Shown: positions 1 to 11,137 of the stretch, piece after piece | How positions within the stretch are numbered: the stretch's first letter is position 1 | Layout: each line of letters starts with the position of its first letter | Assembly: GCF_947623445.1 (NCBI RefSeq) | Contig: NC_135241.1 | Coordinates: 24,616,501 to 24,680,500 of the forward strand | Reading direction: 5' to 3' | Source: Clavelina lepadiformis | Taxonomy: Eukaryota; Chordata; Ascidiacea; Aplousobranchia; Clavelinidae | DNA: 64,000 bases | The notes under the pieces: model-generated | What the model saw: only the letters and a program-made list of their open reading frames with translations | Database searches by the model: none | What the model was told of the DNA's origin: nothing | Program-made: the position numbers and the translations under genes

Positions 1-3000
1 AGTTGCGATCCGAACCTCTATGACCTCACACTACCGTCAGAGGACTTCGTTTCTGACGTCACGATTTCGATCGCAATATGCGGCCTTCGTCAGTCGTGCA
101 CTGAGAAAAACTTGACCGTGACTTTGAGGAAAACTCCCGACGTCAACAAACACCTGACTAGTGACGTATTTTACGCGATTTCGAGCCACAATCTGCAGAA
201 GACGGCGCAGGTTATACCGCCATTGTCTTCAGCAAAGATTCTCAAACCGTTTCTGGTAGATTTATGACGTCATAGTATCTATTTATGGATGGACCACTTC
301 AAGTGCCTTCATTGTTCTTTCGTTTAACAGATAACGAAGATATTAGATCGGACCGCGGATTATCCGCTAAATACGCTGACGTCGGCCAAGCAAGTAGCTG
401 ATGTACTACGCCACCTTACGGAAAGTTTTGGCGTCGCAAATGAGCATCACGTGGTAAGAGCAGAAATAGAAAAGTTAATGTGATAGATTTAAAAACTAAA
501 CACAGCTAACTTAATTGGTTTTTTATAATTTCAGTACCAATTGGTGAGAACTTTGAACCGAATAGAGCTCATCGTTCGTAAACATTCTAGCGAGGGCGAT
601 GATGATGTCATAAGGTCAATTGCGGCTTCATGCGTTGTCGTTACGTCACATTTGATGGAATTTTCCGACGAAATTCGTTTCAAGGTAACAACTTGTATAA
701 TAATACTGACGTAACACTTCAATTCTTCAATGACAATTATTGCAAAGATCAAAGAAAATTCGCGAATGACCCGGCTGGGCAAGCTGCTTATGACGTCATT
801 GGTACCAGGAGAGGATACGATGACGTTTGAAACAAAATCCGTTCAAGGACGATTCCTCAAGTTAAACAATGACGTCATAAGTAAGTTTTATTGAGCAGGA
901 ATGTCGAACTCGATGTCCACTTTGAGCTCAAGTGCGACACCCGACGAGTTTTGTTTCATGATCTTTTCTGAAATCGTTGGCTGCGTTCAATTTTATTACT
1001 CTACATGCGCTTTAGGTTTTTGCGTTTAGACGCCGATTCTGCGGCTTAAAAAAAGAATTTTAAACGCAGTTGCTAATGCAATTATTGGCAAGACTCGCTT
1101 CTAACAAGCGTTAAGCTGTAAGACGATGCCTAGAAAAGTTATTTTTTTAACGAAAATAAATTACAGTAAGAAACTAGAAGGTTGATTTTTGTCTTTTGTC
1201 GTGACGTTAAAAGCCCGATAACGACGATAATCATCATTTAATTAATTTTATCGTTTTTATGTTTTGTCTTATTTAATCTTCAAACAATACACAACTAATT
1301 ATATTTCGCAAGTTTTTGGTGTAGGATAAATTTTGTGGAATCGGCTTCGCAATATTTAGGCAATTTCGCTTCATTATTTGTCGTTTATTTTCCTCAGTAG
1401 GCCGCGTTTTGCAACGATTTTAACTCTTTGACGTTAATTAGTGGCTTAATTCGAGCGAAACGTAGAATAACGAAAAAAAACTTTTTAGATCCACTCAATG
1501 ACTCTTCACTTCGACTTCCAAATATACACGCACTGAGCAATGAAGTCATCAATGTCGAGGCATAATATATTTAATTTGCTTTATTTTGCGCGATTTAACG
1601 TGATAATGAGACGATTTTATGATTTCCAGGTTTTCACCTACGATTCGTCCATCAACTTTAACACGAGGACCCACAAAGTCGATCAAGTCACGTCCGTCTC
1701 CATGACAACGGGATGGCAAAACGAGATCCCGATCAGTCGCAACGAGGCCAAGAATCAAACAATTGGCTTCCCCTTGCCAGCACAGCCTGGTAAAGGAAAC
1801 ATAACAATGAGGGTTGAGAGTGAATGCGACGTGGCTGGTTGTCACAGCAAAGCCGCAGGTTGGGCTTTGTTTGATTGGATGCTCTACAAACGAGATGGAA
1901 ACGACCTCTTTCTTACAATTCATGTCGAAAACATGGATCAGAAAATTGAAAATTGTACAATGAGCCTGGAAACTACGGACCAAAGCTCTTTCAAAATAAA
2001 GAAAGAGTTTCACGAAAAGGGTTTGTTTACAGAAAATAAGAGTCACGGTTTTTATGTTTCTAAAGATCAGCACTTTTCTAATTATTTTTTTGCACTTTTG
2101 CAACTTTTTGTCGCGTTTATTCTCAGAGTCTTTGTACACCTGGTCGATTTCCGAAAATTCGCTTCCGCACAGACAAGTCGAACTGAACGTCACAGTGTTT
2201 GTTGATATGGGTGCGGGATTTTACCGCATTGGAAGTTTGATCAACGTGACATTCACGTCATTCATACTGAACTGCTTGCACTGGGAAGATCGAATGCGCG
2301 ACTGGGGCGAGGGCTCTTGCAAGGTCGTATATTTGATGTCGATGTTTGTATCATGAAAGAATTTTGCTGCAGAGTTTAAATTAATTCTTAATTTAACTTT
2401 TATGTTTTTAATCATTCCAAGCATTATGAGCAAAGTGATTTTATTATCATCAGGTCCATCAAAACGCTGGGACAGTTAATTGTGAATGTGACGTAGACCA
2501 GGTCACAACAAACAGGTTTAGGAGGAGCGGAGAGGAGGCGATTCCTCAGATTATATACGCTTCCCATCTTCTTGTGTTTCCCAACAAGATCAATTATGAC
2601 CAAGTAAAGATGTTTATGACATAGTAGACGTTTTTAATTTAAATTGTCAATTATTGAATTTTTTTAGCTCTCCTGGAATCTTTGGGAGCAATTCCAACAA
2701 AATCCAGTGATCATCATCGTTTTATCTGCTCTTTACGTCATCTACGCTCTTCTCCTTATATGGGCGAGAAATAAAGATAAAAATGCGGAGAAAAAAGTAC
2801 AAAGTTGTCAAACTATTGTCAACTTTATGAAATGATTTATCAAATTTTAATCTTAAAAATATTGAAGGGACTCTTCATTGAAGTTGCTGACAACTCACCA
2901 AACGACCAATACCGGTATTATGTTACAATTTATACCGGTAGTCGTCCAAACGCCGGTACCACCGCGGCTGTCAGCATGAGACTGCTGGGCAAAAGGCAAA

Positions 3001-6000
3001 GAAGCAATGCCCACGTCATACAAGTAAAAAGATGACGTCTGCCATGATGTATGATAGTTGGTTCCGACGTCATAATGTCTGATTGTTTGTTTAGCGAGAA
3101 AACGACAACATCTTATCCGTGGGCAGCGTGCAATCGTTCCTTATTACTACACCACGTAGCTTGGGCGACATCAAAGCAGTCAGGATGTGGCGCAATGACG
3201 GAGGGAGCAATCCTGAGTGGTATGAATTAGTGACAAGTTAACTGCAGTTGTATAAATTAGAGTTGAAAACGGTCCTGGTATTTTTAACCCGAAAAGTTAA
3301 ATGAATCTCAAACTAGGCCATAAAGTTAAGTTTATTAAATGTACCAAATTCATCTTTTAATGCTAATCTAAGACTGTTCATTTTTAAGTTGTGTTCTGCA
3401 GGAGGATTTTGGCACTTTACGCGCAAGCAAATTCGTGTAATGAAAGTGCCTGTATAGTGTGTAGTGAAAGCTTTGGCCCGACTTAAAATTCTTGCATGAA
3501 TTAGTTATTTATTGCAAGTTATACGTCAGGTACCTGGAACGTATGATTGTACGAGATTTGGAAACAAACGAGTGTTGGTTCTTTCTGTGCGGTACCAGGT
3601 TCACCGACGTCCTGGAATATACATTCCGGGCCTCCACGTTAGAGGAACTGCAAATATCTAATAAATTGTTCCTCTTAAAGTGTGAAAACCACTTTAAAGA
3701 CAGGTATGTTGCTTATTGATTTCACCACGCTTTGCCAGATAATCATCTCGTAATCTTCTCATTTTCAGACACCTCTGGTATTCCATATATGGTATGAGGC
3801 CATGGCAGCAATACGTCATGACGAGGGTGGAAAGAGTGGCAACGTGCTTTCTTTTCATTTTCATGGTCATGTTAACATCTATGATGTTTCATGGCCACAG
3901 TTATGCAGTGGATGGAAATGTGCTGACATTTGGGCACTACTATTTCAAGTGGTCTCACGTTGTCGTCGGTAAGTTCAGTCAAAAGTCACTAAAATACCAG
4001 ATGTTTATGTCTTTCAACTAATCAGGTTGCTCAAGTCTTAACAGTTTCGTTGTTTTCTGTCATAAAGGTATTGAGAGCGCTTTGATGTGCTTTCCCGGGC
4101 CGTTTCTTATTAGCCTATTGTTTCGTCACGCCCAACGACGAAAAGGAAACGAAAAACTGAACCCTGACAAGAACTTACAATCCACAAAACCCACCAGAGG
4201 GCAGCATAAAGCAGAAACATCATTTGTGCGTAGTCATGACGTCCAAACAACTGGCACCACGATGAAAGAAAACACTAGAAATATGTCACAAGTAAACACT
4301 GCGGAAGTTGACCAAGAAAGAAAAAACGCTGGTCAACATATTCCAGACGATAAAAATCGTCCATCGACATCAAAAGAAGTCTCAAACTTCGTCATGAAAC
4401 AGCCGCCAATTTTCGCGGGAAAATTTGAAATTATAAATGAAAAGACAAGGCGAGAGAAAAATCCCCGAAAATTAAGAGATTTGTCGATGACTAAAAAACC
4501 TACCTCGTCGCGCGTCGAACAAGTTGTGCCCAGTAAGTCATTGCCAGCTAAAAGTGTGACGTCATCAAAAAGGACAAAGTACATTCCGTCGAGAGTGGAA
4601 AGGAATGCGGCTGCTTTGTCACCGCCAGTGAAAAGTATGACGTCGTCATTAAAGGAAAAGTCAAAACGTTTGCGCGTTGAAAAAAATGTGGCCACTACGT
4701 CATCGCCGGTAAAAGGTATGACATCGTCACAAAAGAAAAAGTCAAAATCTTCACGCGTTGAAGAAAATGCGGCCACATCGTCATCACCGGTAAAAGGTAT
4801 GAAGTCGTCACAAAAGAAAAAGTCGAAGTCTTCGCGCGTTGCAAGAAATGTGGCCATTACGTCATCGGCGGTGAAAGTCATGACGTCTTCACAAAAGAAA
4901 AAGTCGAAGTCTTCGCGCGTTGAAAAAAATACGACCATTACGTCATCGCCGGTGAAAGCTGTGACGTCTTCACAAAAGAAAAAGTCGAAGTCTTCGCGCG
5001 TTGAAAAAAATGCGACCATTACGTCATCGCCGGTGAAAGTCATGACGTCTTCACAAAAGAAAAAGTCGAAGTCTTCGCGCGTTGCAAGAAATGTGGCCAT
5101 TACGTCATCGCCGGTGAAAGTCATGACGTCTTCACAAAAGAAAAAGTCGAAGTCTTCGCGCGTTGCAAGAAATGTGGCCATTACGTCATCGCCGGTGAAA
5201 GTCATGACGTCTTCACAAAAGAAAAAGTCGAAGTCTTCGCGCGTTGAAAGAAATGTGGCCATTACGTCATCGCCGGTGAAAGTCATGACGTCTTCACAAA
5301 AGAAAAAGTCGAAGTCTTCGCGCGTTGAAAAAAGTGCGACCATTACGTCATCGCCGGTGAAAGCTATGACGTCTTCACAAAAGAAAATGTCGAAGTCTTC
5401 GCGCGTTGTAAAAAATGCGGCCACAACGTCATCGCCCGCAAAAGCATTGACGTCATCAGTAGTCAAACCATCGGCAAGGTATAGTGCTGGTTGCTTTTGT
5501 TGAAATCAGTTTGTTCGTGAAATAAAATTGTTTATATCCAGGCCGCCATTGTCTGCTGCTGAAGCGCAGCAGGAATTCTCAATCCTGGAAATAGACCCAA
5601 ACACGTTGGATCCTCTCGCCATTGTCCACTTTTCCATCTACGTCGCCTGGTTTTATATCATAGCAGTTATGGTCACGTCGACTGTGATTTGTGTACTGTA
5701 CGGCATGACGTATGGACTTGAAACCTGCAGAGATTGGTGAGCAATTGTTACCAAATAATAAACAGTTAAGATTACGTCACACCTGCTAACACTTGATCAA
5801 ATTTCAGGTTGGTTTCGTTCGTGAGCGCTTTCATCGAAACCGTCGTAATTCTTGAATCTTTGAAAGTGGTCGTGATCGCTTACTTCTCAGTGCTAAACAA
5901 TCCGAGGCACGATCTTCGCGATTGGGTTCCTCCTTTGCCACCATCAGGTTCTTATCAAAACTATGATTTAGTGAGCGCTTTGAACGCGTTTTATGATTTA

Positions 6001-6186
6001 TTTTTTCATGAAGTGAGGCCTCGCTCTTACGTTAATCGTGACGCAATAAGGAGAAAACAGAAGAGAGAAAAACCGACCAATCCCATTTATCGTTCTCCAA
6101 CACGTGAGAGAACCAATCGCAAGATAAACACGCAGGAGAATATAGAAATGCGAGTCATCAAACAACGTGTTTCTCCACGAGGCTGA
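1..6186 (+). CDS. Polycystin-1-like (s-Themis-type) receptor, 3' part, 16 exons
   Basis: Exons read from splice sites and frame: 1-255, 331-453, 535-684, 748-880, 1489-1559, 1630-2020, 2127-2323, 2454-2603, 2668-2803, 2884-3023, 3095-3219, 3530-3703, 3769-3968, 4068-5478, 5542-5736, 5808-6186. Phases agree throughout and give about 1409 residues; the start lies upstream. Order: REJ-like region (exons 1-6), GPS (exons 7-8, CLHWEDRMRDW then CEC), membrane segment 1 (exon 9), PLAT/LH2 domain (exons 10-12, YYVTIYTGSRPNAGTTA, later CWFFLCGTRF), the DRHLW motif and segment 2 (exon 13), segment 3 and a long basic loop (exon 14), segments 4 and 5, then a basic cytoplasmic tail. The gene ends after five membrane segments, with no polycystin channel part. 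This matches polycystin-1-like proteins, among them the Ciona s-Themis sperm self-incompatibility receptors; that name is an inference. Odd: the exon 5 donor appears to be GC, and the exon 9 donor (GTTGTC) is weak. Confidence 0.85.
4540..5460 (+). repeat. 81-bp coding repeat array in the polycystin-like gene
   Basis: About eleven copies of an 81-bp unit encode a 27-residue repeat built on SSQKKKSKSSRV and TSSPVKVMTSS. The later six or so copies are nearly identical, and the first ones are more diverged. The period keeps the frame open. The repeat lies in exon 14 between membrane segments 3 and 4, so it should be cytoplasmic. It is strongly basic and serine-rich, with many possible kinase sites. 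No known domain was recognised. Confidence 0.9.
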
Positions 6187-7070
6187 CTTGGAAGAGCTGC
6201 TGAGTCAAAATGCTTTTTACAGTAGACTGTGTAGTTTACTATTTTAAGCGAAGAAATATTTTATATGATTGGTATAGTATGGTATGGTATGGTACGGTAC
6301 GGTATCGTTTCCAATTCTAGAACAATACTGAAAAGTAACTTCCTATCTTTAAAATACTTGTAATTTATTTCAAAACTACAATTTTGATAAAAATAATTTA
6401 AGAAAACGTGTATAACAAGAAATTTGATTTAAAATCTGACATTTTGGCCATCAGAATTTGCCACCAGCTTCCTATGCCGCCTGAGAACCCCCTCAACCGA
6501 TATGATGACAAATTCCTGTCGCATGGAAGAAGTAACTCGTCAGATACTCGCTTTTCAAGTTCAAGTAGGCTTCGTAGAGTAGAATTACTCCTTTTGCCAA
6601 CCCCAAAGAATAACATCGAACGGTGCCACGTCATCACTTCTGGATATTCACTCATGCGGACAACGACAACTCACCAATCTCTTAGAAAAGTGGACGTTCC
6701 TACTTTAACGAAAAGCGTAATGGCGGTTTGAGAAGCGGGTGGCGAATGATGATTGCTTTATCAAATTTTAACTTAAACTCCACGCTGTACACATTTTAAA
6801 GTTTATTTAAATTACAGGCTCTGTGTTTAAAGATAGGGAGTTACTTTTCAATCTCTTTGCGCTGTATATCCACATAATTATTGAATTAATTAGTGCCGCC
6901 AGGTGTCGCATCATCCCAATTCTAGAGACTTTAATCTCTCCCTCAATTGATATATGAATGCCGATCAAATGGCGTATAACTTACTCTTATAACAGCTGAA
7001 TTGAATAGATCAAAGTTAGTTTATTGAATAATCTTATTTGATAGTTACATATTAACTATTAAATTATTTT
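6187..7070. other. 3' flank of the polycystin-like gene
   Basis: No convincing gene is seen. A short GGTAT/GGTAC-rich microsatellite lies at about 6270-6310. The stretch is repeated at 35.15-36.03 kb as part of a segmental duplication. Confidence 0.5.
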
Positions 7071-7418
7071 AGGGGTGTACAGACCAAAATACTCTCCAAA
7101 GTTTCGAAATTTATTATACAACCGTTCGAAATTTACAAAATTGAAGCCCATAAAACGCTTTATAATAGCTCTGCATAGTTAGTTGTGGTTAGAATTTGGT
7201 GACAAATGGCAAAACGCAGTCAAATTCATGGCGACACGTGTATTGCTTAGTATCGCGATGTCAAGTCAAATTGAACAAATATTTCGGCTGCGCGTTGCAA
7301 TGAATGCGTTTAAGTTTGAAGGAAAACCGGTTTCATAAATCGGAAAAAGGAAAACTGAACTTGAATAGATTATGATTTGGTTCTAAAGCATTCAAGTTCA
7401 TTTAAAGTGTACACCCCT
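7071..7418. mobile_element. MITE-like element with AGGGGTGTAC inverted ends
   Basis: The ends AGGGGTGTAC and GTACACCCCT are inverted repeats bounding 348 AT-rich bases without coding capacity. Extending by TTA/TAA lengthens the match to 12 bases or more. The target duplication is not clear. The same element sits at 36032-36379 inside the duplicated segment, so it predates the duplication. Confidence 0.6.
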
Positions 7419-8560
7419 AATCCTAAACTATGCATCGACTCCTACTAAATGGTCTTCAGTTGAATTCTCAGAAAAGTTTTCGAACCTTCGCCCAAGAAGT
7501 GGACAGCAAGTGAAACCGACCAGTCTGCACAGACCCGAATTCTGTCTTATTGCCTTGAACATGAAGGAAGCAGCAGACCGTGGTTGCAGTGGAATCGGAG
7601 ACAGCATTCCAATCTTCTGATGTTGGAACACACTCAGGGATGCAATCCATCTAGTGACAAATGATCAAGTATGTACAAGTTAGTAGCTACTAGTTACCAT
7701 TTAATTTCGCTTCTTGTGTTTGTATTGTAGTTGTCGAAGTTTAACCATAAACCTCTAAGCATCCAGTATGTGTATGATTACTTTGCTGACTAGCATTTAG
7801 AGATTTATTGCTATGATCACGTTTTCTAAAAAGCGAAATTTAAACAGACTCGGAATAAATTTATTTTGGTAATTACTGGTGTTTTTATATATTTTATTAG
7901 ATCATGGTCGTTGCACTAATTCCGGATCCGGTTTCTCTGCTGAAAAATGATCCACCAACATCGTTCCATCCGCATGCTCCACATAAAGGTTTTCCCTGTC
8001 AACAACACCACCTAACGACAACATGATGACATGTCTTGCTGGTACGTCATTGTCAATGTTTCAGCGACAGATGCCAAAGAAAATTTAATCATGCAACGAG
8101 CAGCAACGTCATCACATTTATTCAAAGATTATCATCCGTGCAATTGTTCTGAACAATCTAGGGCTCGACATCAACGCCCAATATTATTACCATATAAGGC
8201 CACAAGAAACCAGGCTTCGGCTTGGGATGGGGTTTCTTTTACGGTGGGTTTTATTTTCCCATCCACTGAAGTACAGCATTGAAGTTGTAAAGAATCAACA
8301 ATCTTTGGTTTGAACACACCACCTGTTCGTCTGCTATAGCCTGGATAACCTAGCTTTAAATATGGAAGTTTTAGCTTCATTTTCTGTGTTATTGAGTTTA
8401 GTGGCCGTGCTAGTTGCCATCAGCACCTTGACCCCACCATTATTTTCCTGCATGTTTTAAGCCTTCTAGGCTCTGTCACTTGTTCACGTGCATTATCGCA
8501 TATTTTCAGCAACTAGCACTGTTTTTTCGTCCCCACCGCGTCAATGACGAAAAATAAAAT
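7419..8560. other. Non-coding or unrecognised, duplicated at 36.4-37.5 kb
   Basis: Open frames near 8031-8282 differ from their counterparts in the duplicate (36984-37265) in frame and length. They do not look selected as protein. Nothing else was recognised. Confidence 0.4.
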
Positions 8561-8564
8561 GATT
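8561..8564. repeat. Target-site duplication GATT, left
   Basis: GATT directly precedes the left LTR-like repeat and recurs directly after the right one at 30947-30950. The duplicated flank at 37513-37516 has a single GATT joined to the sequence that here lies beyond the right repeat. Confidence 0.8.
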
Positions 8565-9016
8565 TGTGATGATATTATAAAATTGCTTGCAAATCGAATG
8601 CTGCATAGAATACTTGTTTATGGAAATCGGCAAAGCAAAGCATTGCGTTACGTAATCGATTCCTCTCTGCTTATCGTATTAAGTCGTGACAAAAATGTCG
8701 TGCATGCCTGCTTTGCGTGTGTTGTTAGTCATAGTTGTTCAATGCGTTACAGTCTACGAAGTTAACCATAGAAAGTGGTCGACTTTATTGTATAGCTGTC
8801 ACAATGTCTTATTTAATGTAATCGTTTAAACAAGAAACAATATAACCAGTTTTTACAGTTGTCATGGTGTACAATTGATTCTAAGATTAAGAGAAGCGAA
8901 ACAACGACCTGAGACTCATTTCACTTCGAGGACATTAAGCAATTCTACAGACAAACATTGTAATTGAAGTGATCGTCCTTACAGGCTAAGGAACGATAAA
9001 CCACCATTTCATTACA
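8565..9016 (+). repeat. Left LTR-like repeat of the outer element
   Basis: 452 bp, TG...CA ends, matching 30495-30946 with about ten differences by eye. It contains an open frame at 8544-8765 that also appears in the right copy but is not recognised as a gene. Confidence 0.8.
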
Positions 9017-9370
9017 ACGTTTATGGTGCCAACGAGCTCGGTGAGAACTACGCTTTTCTTTTATCGAGGAATCTATGAACAGTTAAATTTGAGGTTGAGA
9101 GAAGTCTAGTGATCTCAGACTACAAGTTTCGAAGATATGTCTTATCTACATTGTATGCAAGTGCTAAACGAAGACTCGTTGAATTCAGTCAACTATGAAT
9201 GCAACGATGACCGACGAACAGAGCAAACTGAAACATCCACGATACGGGACAGTTCGGTAAAAATACTTCATCGGTATTTGGACATTCAGTAATGATTTTT
9301 TGTTTGTTTATTCTCTATATATCCTAGCGCGTTGTTTTGTACTTTACTGTATGTTTTGGTGAAGCCTATA
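9017..9370 (+). other. Left unique interior of the outer element
   Basis: Contains the possible primer-binding site (from 9024) and a 42-codon open frame beginning MSYLHCMQV. The product is unknown and may be a leader or a chance frame. No relative was recognised. Confidence 0.4.
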
Positions 9371-9922
9371 AAGGGGTCACTTCCCAATAAAACGACAATT
9401 TTGTGCTGGCAACACAGTGATTGTGACCGTGTCGCACTCAATGCGTCATATTAAAAAAAGTAAAAATTTTCCGGTCCAATGCGCATGTGACGTCGATGTG
9501 GAGTAGTTCGTCGTTGTATTGACGACAGCTGGTTCCAGGTCTAGGCTAAGTTGTAAATTTTGTGTGGGTTTGAATTTTTGTTTTTTTGGAGTATTTGTCA
9601 TAAAATGTTAAGCTAAAAACTTGTTGTAAAGTTTAGGCAATTGTTATAGAAAACTGAGTACATGGATTTTGTCCAAATTAAGACTGTAGACAGACATAAC
9701 CTAGGTCTTGTTGCAAGCCAAAATTCAGGGTAGGTTTATGATGTAGTTTTGCGTTGGTAGCTTCTTGATTTAATGTACTTTGCATTGAAAAGCCTATCTC
9801 TTTGAATTGGGACATGAACCCTTAAGCAAATAACAGAAGTTTACTTTAGTACTTAAAATTTAGTTGAAACTAGCTTATAGTTAATACACTACAGAGACGT
9901 AGGCGTAGCTAGGTCTCGAAAT

Positions 9923-10098
9923 CAGCTTGATTTTCATCTAGACTACGCTAGCTTGATTTTCATCTAGACTACGCTTGCTTGATTTTCATCTAGACTACGC
10001 TAGCTTGATTTTCATCTAGACTACGCTAGCTTGATTTTCATCTAGACTACCCTAGCTAGATTTTTATCTAGACTACGCTAGCTACATTTTCATCTTGT
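9923..10098. repeat. 26-bp minisatellite, unit 1
   Basis: Between six and seven copies of a unit with core TTTTCATCTAGACTACGC. The last copies are more diverged. Confidence 0.9.
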
Positions 10099-10205
10099 CA
10101 GATTTGAAAGTCAGGAGAAGATTCCGGAAACACCGACATGGTGGAATCTATCTAGTGATTCGAGAAAAGTGCCATTTTATCTATTTGCATTTCACATTAA
10201 GCACA

Positions 10206-10287
10206 GTTGTCGTGGCCGAGTGGTTAAGGCGACAGACTTGAAATCTGTTGGGCTATGCCCGCGTAGGTTCGAATCCTGCCGACAACG
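10206..10287 (+). tRNA. tRNA-Ser(UGA), unit 1
   Basis: 82 nt, class II with a long variable arm (GGGC/GCCC). Acceptor stem GTTGTCG/CGACAAC, discriminator G, anticodon TGA at 10239-10241. A box TGGCCGAGTGG and B box GGTTCGAATCC are intact, and the T stem pairs fully (GTAGG/CCTGC). A TTTT run for Pol III termination lies about 12 nt downstream. Confidence 0.9.
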
Positions 10288-10364
10288 CCGATATTACTTT
10301 TGCAATTTCATATGGATATTCGGAAAAGTGCGATTTTATCTATTTCATCTATGTATTAAGCACA

Positions 10365-10446
10365 GTTGTCGTGGCCGAGTGGTTAAGGCGACAGACTCGA
10401 ATTCTGTTGGGCCCTGCCCGCGTAGGTTCGAATCCCGCCGACAACG
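10365..10446 (+). tRNA. tRNA-Ser(CGA), unit 1 copy 1
   Basis: Same scaffold with anticodon loop CTCGAAT. The T stem reads GTAGG/CCCGC, giving one A-C mismatch in the middle pair. Confidence 0.82.
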
Positions 10447-10523
10447 CAGATATTACTTTTGCAATTTCATATGGATATGCGGAAATGTGCGATTTTAACT
10501 ATTTCATCTATGCATTAAGCACA

Positions 10524-10605
10524 GTTGTCGTGGCCGAGTGGTTAAGGCGACAGACTCGAAATCTGTTGGGCCCTGCCCGCGTAGGTTCGAATCCCGCCGA
10601 CAACG
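10524..10605 (+). tRNA. tRNA-Ser(CGA), unit 1 copy 2
   Basis: Anticodon loop CTCGAAA. Lies 159 bp after the previous copy. Confidence 0.82.
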
Positions 10606-10682
10606 CAGATATTACTTTTGCAATTTCATATGGATATTCGGAAATGTGCGATTTTAACAATTTCATCTATGCATTAAGCACA

Positions 10683-10764
10683 GTTGTCGTGGCCGAGTGG
10701 TTAAGGCGACAGACTCGAAATCTGTTGGGCCCTGCCCGCGTAGGTTCGAATCCCGCCGACAACG
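10683..10764 (+). tRNA. tRNA-Ser(CGA), unit 1 copy 3
   Basis: Identical in its 82 nt to the preceding copy, so the two were recently copied or homogenised. Confidence 0.82.
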
Positions 10765-10841
10765 CAGATATTACTTTTGCAATTTCATATGGATATTCGG
10801 AAATGTGCCATTTTAACAATTTCATCTATGCATTAAGCAAA

Positions 10842-10920
10842 GTTGTCGTGGCCGAGTGGTTAAGGCGACAGACTAGAAATCTGCTGGGCTCTGCCCACTT
10901 AGGTTCGAATCTCACGTCCA
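10842..10920 (+). pseudogene. tRNA-Ser(AGA) pseudogene closing unit 1
   Basis: The 5' half and anticodon loop CTAGAAA are intact. The 3' end runs into CACGTCCAGAAG instead of the acceptor strand CGACAAC, and the T stem pairs poorly. It should not form a normal acceptor stem. Confidence 0.8.
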
Positions 10921-11137
10921 GAAGAAGAAGAAGGTTCAAAACCTTGTCCACCCACCTAGTGCTTTTCTTGCGAGATTGTAAGAATAAAGTCAAGATGCGC
11001 AGAAATCATAGGGCGGGTGGGGGGAACAAATAGCACAGTGGAAAAACCGGAGAACGTCGACAAAAAAGCTGCAGGTTCAAACCAGCGAGCCGCAGAGCGA
11101 CGAGCCAACAACCGTTTGATGACCATTTGACTGTATA
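10921..11137 (+). repeat. tRNA-like (SINE-head-like) segment, unit 1
   Basis: Has an A-box-like TAGCACAGTGG and, about 40 bp on, a B-box-like GGTTCAAACC, spaced as in a tRNA. The sequence differs from the tRNA-Ser genes. It recurs at 14611-14827, 26583-26790 and 29339-29553. It could be a tRNA-derived SINE head or another tRNA relic. Confidence 0.5.

Larger units (their letters stand above)
5600..8564 (+). repeat. Segmental duplication, left copy
   Basis: Matches 34558-37516 in the same orientation over about 2.95 kb with scattered substitutions and small indels. It covers the last two coding exons of the polycystin-like gene, the 3' flank and the MITE. The left copy ends exactly at the GATT target site of the outer LTR element. 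Confidence 0.9.

Noticed and set aside
1549-2193. 214-codon minus-strand frame
   Set aside because: Antisense of exons 6 and 7 of the receptor gene, with no features of its own.
4333-5466. 377-codon open frame on the minus strand over the receptor gene
   Set aside because: It is the antisense of the 81-bp coding repeat. The plus frame carries the membrane segments and splice sites.
8031-8282. Open frame in the receptor 3' flank
   Set aside because: The duplicated copy at 37.0 kb is open in a different frame with different limits, so there is no sign of protein conservation.
10248-11033. Long open frames across the tRNA arrays (also at 13620-14234, 14256-14828, 18115-18834 and 28507-29451)
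   Set aside because: The tRNA repeat is 159 bp, a multiple of three, so a frame without stops stays open through every copy. The sequence is fully explained by tRNA genes and spacers.
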